Shown: positions 18,214 through 27,531 of the stretch, one piece after another
Numbering within the stretch: position 1 is the stretch's first letter
Layout: each line of letters begins with the position of its first letter
Source: JAGNXB01 sp964471595
GTDB lineage: Bacteria > Bacteroidota > Bacteroidia > Chitinophagales > Saprospiraceae
Assembly (NCBI GenBank): GCA_964471595.1
Contig: CAYYGN010000001.1
Coordinates: forward strand, 1 to 64,000
DNA length: 64,000 bases
Reading direction: 5' to 3'
Notes under the pieces: generated by a model
Databases searched by the model: none
What the model saw: the letters and a program-made list of their open reading frames with translations, nothing else
What the model was told of the DNA's origin: nothing
Made by a program: the position numbers and the translations under genes

Positions 18214-19407
18214 TCAAAGCTCCAGGTCGATATCAAACTTTTCGTGCCAGGGCAGTCCATCCCTATTGAGCCGTTCCATGAAAGGATCCGGATTGAACTC
18301 TTCCACATTGAAGACCCCTTTTCCGGACCAGACACCTGTCATAACCATACGGGCGCCGATCATGGCAGGTACCCCTGTGGTATAGGATACACCCTGGGCA
18401 CCAGTTTCAAGGAAGGCGTCCTGATGTCGGCAATTGTTCCACACGTAATAAGTCCTTTCCTTGCCATCCTTGATCCCTTTAATCCGGCAACCAATGGAAG
18501 TCTCACCGGTGTAATTCTCGCCCAGTTCACCCGGATCCGGGAGTACGGCCTTCAAAAATTCGAGAGGCACAATATCCACCCCTTTGAACCGAACCGGCTC
18601 TATGCCGGCCATTCCAATATTTTGAATGACCCGAAGGTGGGTCAAATACTCGTCTCCGAAGGTCATCCAGAAACGGGCTTGTTTGAGGGTAGGGAAGTTT
18701 TTCACAAGAGATTCCAGCTCCTCGTGGTAGATCAGATAGGATTTCCGTGGACCGATGCCCGGATAATGCAGGACCTTGGAAATGGCATGCGGTTCGGTTT
18801 CGACCCACCTTCCTTCTTTCCAGTACTTGCCTTTTTGGGTGACTTCCCTGATATTGATCTCGGGATTAAAGTTGGTGGCAAACGCCTTACCGTGGTCTCC
18901 CGCATTACAGTCTACAATGTCCAGGAAATGAATCTCGTCAAAATGGTGTTTGGCGGCGTATGCCGTGAAAACACTGGTAACCCCGGGATCAAACCCGCAG
19001 CCGAGCAACGCCAGGATGCCTTTCTCTTTGAACCGGTCATGGAGGGCCCATTGCCATTTGTACTCGAACTTGGCTTCATCCCTGGGTTCGTAATTGGCCG
19101 TATCCAGGTAATGAACTCCGGTTTCCAGACAGGCTTCCATAATGGTCAGATCGTGGTATGGCAATGCGACATTGAGGACCAGGTCCGGTTGAAATGAACG
19201 GATCAAGGCGACCAATTCAGGAACGTTGTCTGCATCCACGCGGGCCGTTCGGACACGATCTCCACCAATATCGGCCGCAATCTGGTCACATTTGGATTTT
19301 GTCCGGCTCGCCAGCAGGATTTCGGAAAAAACATCGGGATGTTGTGCACATTTGAAGGCGACTACACGTCCGACGCCCCCGGCGCCAATAATCAGGACTT
19401 TACCCAT
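18214..19407 (-). CDS. Carboxynorspermidine synthase (saccharopine dehydrogenase family)
   Basis: The NAD(P)-binding motif GKVLIIGAGGVGRVVAFK is at the N-terminus, followed by EILLASRTKSKC. The middle contains LDTANYEPRDEAKFEYKWQW and LLGCGFDPGVTSVF, typical of carboxynorspermidine dehydrogenase rather than lysine-pathway saccharopine dehydrogenases. The enzyme condenses aspartate semialdehyde with a diamine to give carboxy(nor)spermidine. It is first in the operon with nspC and prmC, and is divergent from agmatinase. A promoter box lies 23 nt upstream. Confidence 0.92.
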   Translation of the reverse strand: MGKVLIIGAGGVGRVVAFKCAQHPDVFSEILLASRTKSKCDQIAADIGGDRVRTARVDADNVPELVALIRSFQPDLVLNVALPYHDLTIMEACLETGVHYLDTANYEPRDEAKFEYKWQWALHDRFKEKGILALLGCGFDPGVTSVFTAYAAKHHFDEIHFLDIVDCNAGDHGKAFATNFNPEINIREVTQKGKYWKEGRWVETEPHAISKVLHYPGIGPRKSYLIYHEELESLVKNFPTLKQARFWMTFGDEYLTHLRVIQNIGMAGIEPVRFKGVDIVPLEFLKAVLPDPGELGENYTGETSIGCRIKGIKDGKERTYYVWNNCRHQDAFLETGAQGVSYTTGVPAMIGARMVMTGVWSGKGVFNVEEFNPDPFMERLNRDGLPWHEKFDIDLEL

Positions 19408-19430
19408 GAAGGAACGGTTTAGGAAAGACT

Positions 19431-19438
19431 CAAAAGTA
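19431..19438 (-). promoter_or_regulatory. -7 box of the carboxynorspermidine operon
   Basis: On the minus strand this reads TACTTTTG, a perfect TAnnTTTG. It ends 23 nt before the start codon at 19407. Confidence 0.65.
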
Positions 19439-19448
19439 GGTAAAAAGA

Positions 19449-19456
19449 TACTTTCG
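19449..19456 (+). promoter_or_regulatory. -7 box of the agmatinase gene, leaderless geometry
   Basis: TACTTTCG (TAnnTTYG) ends only 4 nt before the ATG at 19461. It is 10 bp from the oppositely oriented box at 19431-19438. Confidence 0.65.
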
Positions 19457-19460
19457 CCTT

Positions 19461-20498
19461 ATGGACAGAGCAGCTAAAAGGGAAGCCAAATCCCTGTCGT
19501 TCGATCCAAGCGGGGTCGGCAAAGATAATGGTCACTTCATTGGCCTTCCCTGGGAGGAGGATGAATCAGAGGTGGTGGTTATGGCCATTCCATGGGATGT
19601 CACGGTATCCTACGGGGCGGGAACGGCCGATGGCCCCGGCAATGTGCTTCGGGAATCCCTGCAACTGGATCTGGAAGATTCCTTTGTGGCCGATGCCTGG
19701 AAGAAGGGCCTCTTTGTCCGTCCGCCGGATGAGGCTCTGAGGGAAAAGTCCCGCTACTGGCGGAGCAAGTCGGCACCCTACCTGTCCCATTTGGAAAACG
19801 GTGGTTCCCGGGAAGATTTTGCCTCTGCACTCGGCCTGATGAATGAGGCCTGCGAACAACTCCAGGAGGACATTTACAAGGATGCCCAATCCATTTTCAA
19901 CCAGGGACAGACACCAGGTTTATTGGGCGGAGACCACAGTACACCCTTTGGATTAATGCGTGCCTCGGTTGAACGCTTTCCGGCTTTGGGGATCCTGCAG
20001 GTAGATGCCCATATGGACCTGCGAAAGGCCTACGAGGGGTTTACCTGGTCTCATGCCTCCATATTCTACAACGTGACTTCCCGCCTCCCGGTCCGACGTC
20101 TCGTACAAGTAGGCATCCGGGACTATTGCGAGGAGGAAAGGCAATGGGCGGCCCTGCACCCGGATAAAATCCATGTCTATCGGGACAGGGATATGGCCCG
20201 GGACCTAATGACCGGGCAATCCTTCTTTCAGGTCTGTCAACCCATCATCGCCTCCCTGCCGGAGCATGTCCATGTCAGTTTTGACATAGATGGTCTTGAC
20301 CCTGGACTTTGCCCGGGCACCGGGACACCCGTTCCCGGTGGTTTTCAATTCCAGCAGGCGGTTTTCCTTCTGGAGCTAATCATTGAGAGCGGACGTCGAA
20401 TCGTCAGTTTCGACTTGTGTGAAACAGGTGGTGCAGATCCCTGGGATGCTAATGTGGGGGCGAGAATGCTCTACAAATTGGCCAATCTGGCAGGGTAG
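19461..20498 (+). CDS. speB: Agmatinase (ureohydrolase family)
   Basis: This is a manganese-dependent hydrolase giving putrescine and urea from agmatine. All family metal motifs are present: GGDHS (His159), DAHMD (Asp182, His184, Asp186) and SFDIDGLDP near residues 273-281. The polyamine neighbourhood favours agmatinase over arginase or formimidoglutamase. It is divergent from the carboxynorspermidine operon and would supply its diamine substrate. The start is fixed by the promoter box 4 nt upstream. The arginine decarboxylase that makes agmatine is not in the window. Confidence 0.9.
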   Translation: MDRAAKREAKSLSFDPSGVGKDNGHFIGLPWEEDESEVVVMAIPWDVTVSYGAGTADGPGNVLRESLQLDLEDSFVADAWKKGLFVRPPDEALREKSRYWRSKSAPYLSHLENGGSREDFASALGLMNEACEQLQEDIYKDAQSIFNQGQTPGLLGGDHSTPFGLMRASVERFPALGILQVDAHMDLRKAYEGFTWSHASIFYNVTSRLPVRRLVQVGIRDYCEEERQWAALHPDKIHVYRDRDMARDLMTGQSFFQVCQPIIASLPEHVHVSFDIDGLDPGLCPGTGTPVPGGFQFQQAVFLLELIIESGRRIVSFDLCETGGADPWDANVGARMLYKLANLAG

Positions 20499-20504
20499 AA
20501 CTTC

Positions 20505-21059
20505 CTATGGTCCGACAAAGGGAAAAAACCTTTGGGGGTGCCATGAAGCCCCCGCGTGGGTCAGTCGCCAGATGCCTGTTGCGGTCCAGCTGCGTTCGTA
20601 CGGCCTGGATTGGAAATGAGTCCAGGCGGCAGAAAACACTTGGCGATCAAGGTCCCGGAAAGCGACCGTCATATGCGGATGGAAGCGGCTTGGATAGGGA
20701 ATGGCTGGTCCTTCGGCCTTTGGGGAGCAGATCGTCAACGTCTGGTGGAGAAGGCGGAGTTCATCGGAAGCCAAAAGTGACACAAAGATCACCCTGGGGG
20801 CAAAACACCCGAACCCCTGGCACACCAGATCAAAGGGTTGAAATGTCTGTGCGACTTCCGCCACACAAAGGTCAATGTCCAGGATCTGCCTGTCGGATCC
20901 CCGGAAAGGAGGGATCAATGTCACGTGGGCCGGAGAACGGAGGGCTTTGGTGGTGTGAAATAGTTGTCCGGCTTCCAGCTTGAAGGCAGTGATTTCCTTT
21001 TGAACGGGATCAGAGGGAATCAGAGCCCAGAAATGCAACCCTTCAGCATGAAGCACCAT
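20505..21059 (-). CDS. 2H phosphoesterase / 2'-5' RNA ligase-like protein
   Basis: Two HxT motifs define the LigT/2H superfamily: HVTLIPPF (about residue 45) and HMTVAFRDL (about residue 128). The 184-residue length fits. Members are cyclic phosphodiesterases or RNA ligases acting on 2',3'-cyclic or 2'-5' phosphates. It starts 2 bp after pyrC, so it is co-transcribed. The substrate cannot be assigned. Confidence 0.85.
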   Translation of the reverse strand: MVLHAEGLHFWALIPSDPVQKEITAFKLEAGQLFHTTKALRSPAHVTLIPPFRGSDRQILDIDLCVAEVAQTFQPFDLVCQGFGCFAPRVIFVSLLASDELRLLHQTLTICSPKAEGPAIPYPSRFHPHMTVAFRDLDRQVFSAAWTHFQSRPYERSWTATGIWRLTHAGASWHPQRFFPFVGP

Positions 21060-21061
21060 GG

Positions 21062-22399
21062 TCAGGCATCAAAAGTCAATCTCATTCCTGTCCGGTTGGC
21101 GGTAATGTTGCGACCGTCCCACACCTGATGTCCGTTTACCCAGGTCTGTGCTACACGACCGGTAAACTTCAAGCCTTCCAGAGGCGACCAACCACATTGG
21201 TACAAGAGTCCGGCCCGATTTACTTCCCATTCGGCCTCAGGATCCAGGATAACGATATCCGCCCATTGTCCCGGATCCAGATATCCCCTGTCCCGGATGC
21301 GAAAGCATTCCGCAGGTGCGTGGCACATTTTTTCCACCAGACGGGGAAGCGTCAACCGGCCATCCCGCACAGCCTGTAACATCATGATTAATGGATGTTG
21401 CACCAGAGGCAGCCCGGCAGGGGCTTCCGCATATTTCCGCTGCTTTTCCTCCAGCGTATGCGGAGCATGATCCGTGGCAATGATGTCAATCCGGTCATCC
21501 AGTACGGCCTCCCAAATGGCCTGACGGTCTTCAGGGTCTTTGATGGCTGGATTGCATTTGATCAGGGTACCCAGCCGTTCGTAGTCCTCCGCGCTGAAAA
21601 AGAGATGGTGGACACAGGCCTCAGCTGTAATTTTTTTGTCGGTCAAAGGCCGGTCATTGCTGAAAAAACGGGTCTCTTCCGCCGTGCTGATGTGCAGGAT
21701 GTGGAGCCTTGTGTCATGTTTTTCTGCCAGGGAGATCGCCATCGATGAAGAGATTTGGCACGCCTCCCTGCTGCGAATGAAGGGATGTTCTCGCATCGGG
21801 ATATCATCACCGTAACGGGCTTTCCAAATCTCCATATTGGCCCGAATGGTCGCCTCATCTTCACAATGGGTGGCAATGAGCATGGGGCAATTCCGGAACA
21901 GGCGCTCCAGTACGACAGGGTCATTGACCAGCATATTGCCCGTGCTGGAACCCATAAAGACTTTTACCCCGCAGACCATTGCGGGATCGGTCCGCAAAAC
22001 TTCATCCAGGTTGTCATTCGATGCCCCCATGAAGAAGGAATAGTTGGCGGGCGAATTTTCGGCGGCAATCCTGTACTTGGCTTCCAGCAGCTCCTGGGTG
22101 AGGGTTTGTGGCGAGGTGTTGGGCATTTCCATGAACGAGGTGACGCCACCGGCCACCGCCGCCCTGGATTCAGAGCGAATGCAAGCTTTGTGGGTGAGTC
22201 CCGGCTCCCGAAAGTGGACCTGGTCATCGATCACACCGGGGAGCAGGAATCGTCCACTGACATTCACCAATCGCGCCCCCGCCGGCAAAGTCAGAGAAGA
22301 ACCGACATCCGAAATCCTACCTTCCGTGACGAGCAGGTCTCCTTCAAAAATGCGGCCTCTGTTGACCAGCCTTGCGTCCTTGAACAGAATTTGTTCCAT
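21062..22399 (-). CDS. pyrC: Dihydroorotase
   Basis: This amidohydrolase closes carbamoyl-aspartate to dihydroorotate in pyrimidine synthesis. The N-terminal metal motif reads PGVIDDQVHFREPG (residues 55-67), where Gln60 replaces the first His of the usual DxHxHxR. Other motifs are VKVFMGSSTGN (carboxylated-lysine region) and IATDHAPHTLEEK. The length of 445 residues fits the class I form. It is downstream of the ZIP transporter gene and followed at once by the 2H phosphoesterase gene. Confidence 0.93.
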   Translation of the reverse strand: MEQILFKDARLVNRGRIFEGDLLVTEGRISDVGSSLTLPAGARLVNVSGRFLLPGVIDDQVHFREPGLTHKACIRSESRAAVAGGVTSFMEMPNTSPQTLTQELLEAKYRIAAENSPANYSFFMGASNDNLDEVLRTDPAMVCGVKVFMGSSTGNMLVNDPVVLERLFRNCPMLIATHCEDEATIRANMEIWKARYGDDIPMREHPFIRSREACQISSSMAISLAEKHDTRLHILHISTAEETRFFSNDRPLTDKKITAEACVHHLFFSAEDYERLGTLIKCNPAIKDPEDRQAIWEAVLDDRIDIIATDHAPHTLEEKQRKYAEAPAGLPLVQHPLIMMLQAVRDGRLTLPRLVEKMCHAPAECFRIRDRGYLDPGQWADIVILDPEAEWEVNRAGLLYQCGWSPLEGLKFTGRVAQTWVNGHQVWDGRNITANRTGMRLTFDA

Positions 22400-22433
22400 A
22401 CATTCATTCTTCTATTTGGACCCGGTGCGCCTT

Positions 22434-23177
22434 TCAAGCTGCCAAGAGGGCGAATAGAATTCCCAATCCCATTGCTGCCATTTTACGCCAGGGTATGGCA
22501 TGATGCCCTTTGGATTCGGATTCGAACAATATCGTGGTGGATATGTGCATCAGCGACCCAACCACGAAAGCCAGCATCAGCCGGACCATTTGCGCATCAG
22601 GCAGTAAATAATATCCGGTCAACGCCCCCAGAGGACTCATTGACGCAAATATGACCATGAACACCCAAAACCGGGACGGTAATGGTTGATTAATCCGGAC
22701 AAGCAAAGCCATGACATACGCCTCCGGCAATTTATGGAGGGCAACCCCTGCGAGAAGATGGTTGAACAGCGGATGATGATCATGCCCGTGCCCGACAGCA
22801 TGGGCATCCAGGGCTTCATAACCGGACAAAGGCAATCCTTCCACGAAGGCATGCAAACACAACCCCCCGTAAATCACTAAAAAGGAAGATCCTGTCACTT
22901 TTTCACGATGGATATGCCCGTGTTCCACGCCCTGTGAAAGGAGCGAGAAAAGCAGCTGGACAACGAAGCCGGCCAGCAAAGCAAGCCCAGGTCCTCTGGC
23001 ATGACCTTCACCGAAAATGCCGGGTAACAAATGGGTGGCGATGATTCCCAAAATATAGGAACCCGCAAAGGCGAGGATAACCCCCAGCCATTCCTTGCGC
23101 TGTTCCTTCCAAAGCAAAGCCAGCCCTCCTCCCAGGAAAGCAGCCACCAACAAGAGCAGATACTCCAATCCATTCAT
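22434..23177 (-). CDS. ZIP-family divalent metal transporter
   Basis: The 247-residue membrane protein has about seven or eight hydrophobic segments. The family helix IV/V signatures appear as LCLHAFVEGLPLSG and VALHKLPEAYVMALLV; the His-Glu and His-x-x-Pro-Glu residues bind metal. A His-rich loop (HAVGHGHDHH) between segments is usual in zinc-type ZIPs. Its start overlaps the PAP2 gene by 4 bp (23174-23177), so it is translationally coupled. Confidence 0.88.
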   Translation of the reverse strand: MNGLEYLLLLVAAFLGGGLALLWKEQRKEWLGVILAFAGSYILGIIATHLLPGIFGEGHARGPGLALLAGFVVQLLFSLLSQGVEHGHIHREKVTGSSFLVIYGGLCLHAFVEGLPLSGYEALDAHAVGHGHDHHPLFNHLLAGVALHKLPEAYVMALLVRINQPLPSRFWVFMVIFASMSPLGALTGYYLLPDAQMVRLMLAFVVGSLMHISTTILFESESKGHHAIPWRKMAAMGLGILFALLAA

Positions 23178-23749
23178 GTTTCCCTATTCATGCGGTAGAG
23201 ACGATATCGGGTCCAACCCCTGGACCAAATCCAACCCGTCAAAAAACCCAACCCCGCGCCAGCCAGAATGTCTCCTGGATAATGGACACCGACATACACC
23301 TGACTGAGGGATATAGCCCCCGCCCATACCCACCAAAGCCATTTCCATCTTCCTTGGAGGAATCCCATTCCGAAGAACATGAATGCCGCCAATCCGAAGT
23401 GATTGGTCGCATGGGAGGAAGTGAAACTGAATCCGGAACCGCAGGGTACCAAAGGTCGCACCTGTTCTTTGAGCACGACTTCCTTGCAGGGCCTCAGTCT
23501 CCCGACGGCAGGCTTGACGATCTTGCTGCTCAAGGTATCCGTAGCCGTAATGAGGGTGACAACTCCAATAACGAAAGGCCAAAACCAACGCCGTTCATTC
23601 AGCCACAGGTAAACAAGAACGAATACATACAATGGACTCCAGAACACTTTCTCCCTGAACAAAGGCGCGAGAATATCTGCCACCTGATTCTGTCCCCCCA
23701 AATGGATCAGGAGAAACAAACGGGTATCCAAGGCAAGAATCTCCTCCAT
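23174..23749 (-). CDS. PAP2-family membrane phosphatase
   Basis: The three-part acid phosphatase signature is readable: KPAVGRLRPC, SSHATNHFG and SQVYVGVHYPGD. There are several transmembrane helices in 191 residues. Likely substrates are undecaprenyl pyrophosphate or phosphatidic/lipid phosphates in the inner membrane. It sits between a methyltransferase gene (1 bp upstream) and the ZIP gene (4-bp overlap). Confidence 0.9.
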   Translation of the reverse strand: MEEILALDTRLFLLIHLGGQNQVADILAPLFREKVFWSPLYVFVLVYLWLNERRWFWPFVIGVVTLITATDTLSSKIVKPAVGRLRPCKEVVLKEQVRPLVPCGSGFSFTSSHATNHFGLAAFMFFGMGFLQGRWKWLWWVWAGAISLSQVYVGVHYPGDILAGAGLGFLTGWIWSRGWTRYRLYRMNRET

Positions 23750-23750
23750 T

Positions 23751-24494
23751 TCAGTGGTGTTTTTCGGGTTTTTGGCTCACCAGGATGAGACGCCAGGAAC
23801 GATCTTCCCGGTAAGAAGACCCATCATAGTCGCCCAGGATGTCCCTGATCAAAAACCCTTCCCCCTCGAGTAGGGAAACGAGGTCTTCCCTTACATAGGC
23901 ACGGACACGTTCCTCAAAGGAAACAGGTTGCATGCCATCCGTGAAGGTGATTTCCTTATAAATGTACTCTTTGTCCGCAAATCGCCGGATATCAAATAAG
24001 GTTCCTTCCACTTCGCGGATTTCGAGGGGAACCAATTCCTGCCTGATTTTTCCTGCATTCATGAAATCCAGTACGAACCAACCGCCCGGACGCAGACCGT
24101 TGAACACGTTACGAAGGACGGCTTTATCCTCCCGGATGCTGTCGAAATAACCAAAGGAAGTAAACCCGTTCAATACCAAATCGTAGTATCTGATGCGGAA
24201 TGGCTTTCGCATGTCGTGTTGAAAGAAGGAAAGCCGGTCATGTTCCATCCTGCGCGCATGGCGGATATTGGACGGGCTGATATCCAGTCCGGTCACATCA
24301 TACCCCAAACGCGAGAGATATTGGGCGTGCCTACCCCGGCCGCATGCCAGATCCAGGATTCTGCTGCCCTGTTCGAGATGGATGAGGCGGAGTAAATGAT
24401 CGATGAATGCCCTTGCCTCATCTTCGTTTCGCTCCTGATAAAGAACATGGTACCAGGGTGAATCAAACCATTTTTCAAACCATTCCTCCTCCAT
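23751..24494 (-). CDS. Class I SAM-dependent methyltransferase
   Basis: The Rossmann SAM motif ILDLACGRGRHAQYLSRLG is at about residues 45-63, followed by VTGLDISPSNIRHAR and YYDLVLNGFTSFGYF. The 247 residues match a common Methyltransf_25 type. It is the first gene of the minus-strand run leading to pyrC. The substrate is unknown. Confidence 0.85.
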   Translation of the reverse strand: MEEEWFEKWFDSPWYHVLYQERNEDEARAFIDHLLRLIHLEQGSRILDLACGRGRHAQYLSRLGYDVTGLDISPSNIRHARRMEHDRLSFFQHDMRKPFRIRYYDLVLNGFTSFGYFDSIREDKAVLRNVFNGLRPGGWFVLDFMNAGKIRQELVPLEIREVEGTLFDIRRFADKEYIYKEITFTDGMQPVSFEERVRAYVREDLVSLLEGEGFLIRDILGDYDGSSYREDRSWRLILVSQKPEKHH

Positions 24495-24560
24495 GATGCG
24501 ATAACGAGACAGTAAAAGTACTACGACTGTCGGCTACAGAGGCCTTCAGGGTCTAATTGG

Positions 24561-24568
24561 TAGCTTTG
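24561..24568 (+). promoter_or_regulatory. -7 box upstream of glmM
   Basis: TAGCTTTG matches TAnnTTTG and lies 19 nt before the ATG at 24588, in a divergent intergenic region. Confidence 0.6.
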
Positions 24569-24587
24569 TGACCACAAACTGGATGGC

Positions 24588-25982
24588 ATGGCATTGATCA
24601 CTTCGGTCTCCGGGATCAGGGGAACCATTGGAGGCCTTCCGGGCATGAATCTCACCCCTCCGGATGTGGTCCGGTTTTCTGCGGCGTTGGCTACCTGGAT
24701 GCTTCGGCAAGGACTACCTGCCAGAATCGCCGTCGGGCGGGATGGCCGGACCTCCGGCCCCATGGTACAAGGCCTCGTACAACACACGCTTATGGCCATG
24801 GGCGTCGACGTGGTCGACCTGGGGATCACCACCACTCCTACCCTTGAAATGGCCGTGCCCAGAGAGGGTGCCGGAGCCGGTATCATGTTGACCGCCAGCC
24901 ATAATCCAGCCGAATGGAACGCTCTGAAACTGCTTAACCAGTACGGTGAATTCCTCTCAGAATCCGAAGGCATGCAGGTGTTGGATCTGGCCTCTTCGGG
25001 CTCCTTTTCTTTTGCTCCGGCTGACCGAATCGGCCGACATTTCCTCGCCGGCGATTACCTGGACTATCACATCGAAAAAATCATCGCGCTCGGGGATGTG
25101 GATGCAGAAGCCATACGCAATGCCCGATTTACGGTAGTGGTGGACACCATCAATTCCTCCGGTGCCATCGCCATTCCCCGCCTCTTGGAAGCCCTTGGCG
25201 TGCGTTACCACCTTCTCAATCCGGAGGTGACCGGTCAATTTGCACACAATCCTGAACCTCTGCCCGCTCATCTGAGCGAGCTTTGCCGCTTGGTACCCGA
25301 AAGGAAGGCGGATCTGGGCATAGCGGTGGATCCCGATGTTGACCGTTTGGCCTTTGTGGCGGAGGATGGCAGTTGGTTTGGGGAAGAATACACGCTGGTC
25401 GCTGCCGCTGATCATATCCTCAGTAGACGTCCTGGCCCGGTAGTCAGCAACTTGTCATCCTCCCGGGCTCTGACGGATCTGGCCCGCCGATACGGACAAC
25501 CTCACTATACATCCGCCGTGGGAGAAGTTCATGTCGTTCGTCGCATGAAGGAAACCGGAGCCGTGCTGGGTGGAGAAGGCAACGGTGGCGTGATTTTGCC
25601 CGATCTTCATTACGGACGTGATGCCCTGTTGGGTATTGCCCTGACACTCTCCCTGCTGGCCTCAAGGTCCATCTCCATGTGTCGCCTGAGGCAATCCTAT
25701 CCCGATTACGCCATGGCCAAATTGAAGATGGCATTACCCGCCGATTTCAACTGGGAAGCCATGAGACAATACCTTCGCCAGACTTACCCGATGGGGGAAT
25801 TCAATGAATCCGACGGGATCAAAATCGATCTGGATGAAGGTTGGCTTCACATACGGAAAAGCAATACAGAGCCCATCCTGCGCATTTATTCAGAAGCAAA
25901 GGACCCCTCAGGTGCCGAAAAACTCGCCCGTGAAGCCCTGGAACGATTGGAACAGCATGTGGCATTGACCGGCACCGCCTAA
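24588..25982 (+). CDS. glmM: Phosphoglucosamine mutase / phosphohexomutase
   Basis: The protein converts glucosamine-6-P to glucosamine-1-P for UDP-GlcNAc, or acts on related sugars. Phosphoserine Ser104 lies in the active-site loop LTASHNPAEWN, the metal loop is DPDVDRLAF, and RKSNTEPILRIY near the C-terminus is the phosphate-binding loop. The N-terminus SVSGIRGTIGG is typical of the Bacteroidota GlmM group. It is the first of a plus-strand run of four tightly packed genes. Phosphomannomutase activity cannot be excluded. Confidence 0.88.
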   Translation: MALITSVSGIRGTIGGLPGMNLTPPDVVRFSAALATWMLRQGLPARIAVGRDGRTSGPMVQGLVQHTLMAMGVDVVDLGITTTPTLEMAVPREGAGAGIMLTASHNPAEWNALKLLNQYGEFLSESEGMQVLDLASSGSFSFAPADRIGRHFLAGDYLDYHIEKIIALGDVDAEAIRNARFTVVVDTINSSGAIAIPRLLEALGVRYHLLNPEVTGQFAHNPEPLPAHLSELCRLVPERKADLGIAVDPDVDRLAFVAEDGSWFGEEYTLVAAADHILSRRPGPVVSNLSSSRALTDLARRYGQPHYTSAVGEVHVVRRMKETGAVLGGEGNGGVILPDLHYGRDALLGIALTLSLLASRSISMCRLRQSYPDYAMAKLKMALPADFNWEAMRQYLRQTYPMGEFNESDGIKIDLDEGWLHIRKSNTEPILRIYSEAKDPSGAEKLAREALERLEQHVALTGTA

Positions 25983-25992
25983 CCAGAATGGT

Positions 25993-27531
25993 ATGGAAGT
26001 GACACACAAAACACAGAAGGAAACACACACCGGACCCTTGAGAGAAGAAGCTGTGCGGGAACACTTCATGAGGTTCAGACGGCATACAATTGGCGTGGAT
26101 ACCTGCTTTGTGGGGCCTTATGGCGAAGTCCCATTGGTGTATGCCGATTGGACGGCCAGCGGCAGACTCTATGGGCCCATCGAAGAACGGCTGGCGTTTG
26201 AAATGGGTCCATATCTCGGCAACACCCATACCGAAACAACCATTACCGGCTGTGCCATGACCAAAGCCTACCACCGGGCACGTCATTTGATCAAACAGCA
26301 TGTCGGAGCACATCCGGACGATATCCTCATACCCACCGGGTCCGGGATGACCGGTGCCGTCAACAAGTTCCAACGGATTCTGGGGTTCAAGATCCATGAA
26401 CGCTTTGCCGCTCAGGTACACATGCCGACCACCGAGCGCCCTGTTGTCTTTGTTTCCCATATGGAACATCATTCCAACCAGACTTCCTGGATGGAAACAA
26501 TTGCGGAGGTAGTCATCATGCCCGAATCCCGGGACGGACTGATCGATCTGGATGGATTTCGCCAAATGCTGGAGCACTATTCGGACCGGCAGGTCAAAAT
26601 CGCCGCCGTGACCAGTTGCAGCAATGTGACCGGAATCCGGACACCTTATTACGACATCGCCCGTCTCATTCACCGGGCAGGGGGCCTGTGTTTCGTTGAT
26701 TTTGCCTGTTCGGCGCCCTATATCGACGTTTGCATGCGACCTGAAGACCCTGAGGCTCATCTCGATGCCATTTATTTTTCCCCACACAAGTTTTTGGGTG
26801 GCCCGGGAACACCCGGTATCCTCATATTCAGACCCGATCTGTACCACAATGAAATTCCCGACCATCCCGGAGGCGGGACCGTCAAATGGACCAATCCCTG
26901 GGGAGAAAGGAGTTACATCAACGAAATAGAAGACCGCGAGGATGGAGGTACTCCCCCTTTCCTCCAAACCATCAAGGTGGCGCTCGCCTTTCAGCTGAAA
27001 GAAGAGATGGGGGTCCCGCAAATCCATGCCCGGGAAAAGCAACTCCTGGATCGACTTTGGGATCGCATTGGCCAGGTGCCCGGCCTTCACATTCTTGCAG
27101 ACCGGCATCGAGAGCGCTTGCCTGTCGTTTCATTTTACATAGACGGCCTGCACTATAACCTGGGTGTGAAACTGCTCAACGACCGTTTTGGGATCCAGGT
27201 CCGGGGGGGGTGCTCCTGCGCAGGTACCTATGGACATTACCTGCTATCAATATCTCATGAAATCAGCCGGTCCATCACCAATGACATCGAAAAGGGCATT
27301 CTGATCTCCAAAGCCGGATGGATGCGTCTTTCCCTTCATCCCATCATGACTGAAGAAGAGGTGGATTATATGGCCGGCGCCATTGAATCCCTGGCAAAAA
27401 ACCATGTCGAATGGGCCAGAGAATATGTTTATCTGCCTTCCAGTAACGAGTTTGTGCATCAAATGGACAAACCTCTGGAGGATCAACTTGTCCATCAATG
27501 GCTGGATCATCCGATCACACCGGATTTATGA
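25993..27531 (+). CDS. Class V aminotransferase-fold PLP enzyme, cysteine-desulfurase-like, uncharacterised
   Basis: This 512-residue fold I PLP enzyme is related to SufS/Csd. The Schiff-base lysine is Lys266 in YFSPHKFLGGPGTP. A late cysteine-containing loop RGGCSCAGTYGHYL (Cys407, Cys409) sits where desulfurases place the catalytic Cys. ADWTASGRLYGPIEE and NTHTETTITG near the N-terminus are family features of the long form. It is longer than IscS or SufS (about 400) by a C-terminal helical extension. Its stop overlaps the start of a separate cysteine desulfurase by 4 bp, so the two are coupled. The role is unknown; a sulfur-transfer or beta-lyase reaction is plausible. Confidence 0.85.
   Translation: MEVTHKTQKETHTGPLREEAVREHFMRFRRHTIGVDTCFVGPYGEVPLVYADWTASGRLYGPIEERLAFEMGPYLGNTHTETTITGCAMTKAYHRARHLIKQHVGAHPDDILIPTGSGMTGAVNKFQRILGFKIHERFAAQVHMPTTERPVVFVSHMEHHSNQTSWMETIAEVVIMPESRDGLIDLDGFRQMLEHYSDRQVKIAAVTSCSNVTGIRTPYYDIARLIHRAGGLCFVDFACSAPYIDVCMRPEDPEAHLDAIYFSPHKFLGGPGTPGILIFRPDLYHNEIPDHPGGGTVKWTNPWGERSYINEIEDREDGGTPPFLQTIKVALAFQLKEEMGVPQIHAREKQLLDRLWDRIGQVPGLHILADRHRERLPVVSFYIDGLHYNLGVKLLNDRFGIQVRGGCSCAGTYGHYLLSISHEISRSITNDIEKGILISKAGWMRLSLHPIMTEEEVDYMAGAIESLAKNHVEWAREYVYLPSSNEFVHQMDKPLEDQLVHQWLDHPITPDL

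Noticed and set aside
18010..19197. Plus-strand ORF of 395 codons
   Set aside because: Antisense to nspC and carboxynorspermidine synthase; composition is not protein-like.
25819..27108. Minus-strand ORF of 429 codons
   Set aside because: It is antisense to the class V PLP enzyme and contains no family motif. Long antisense frames here follow from base composition.
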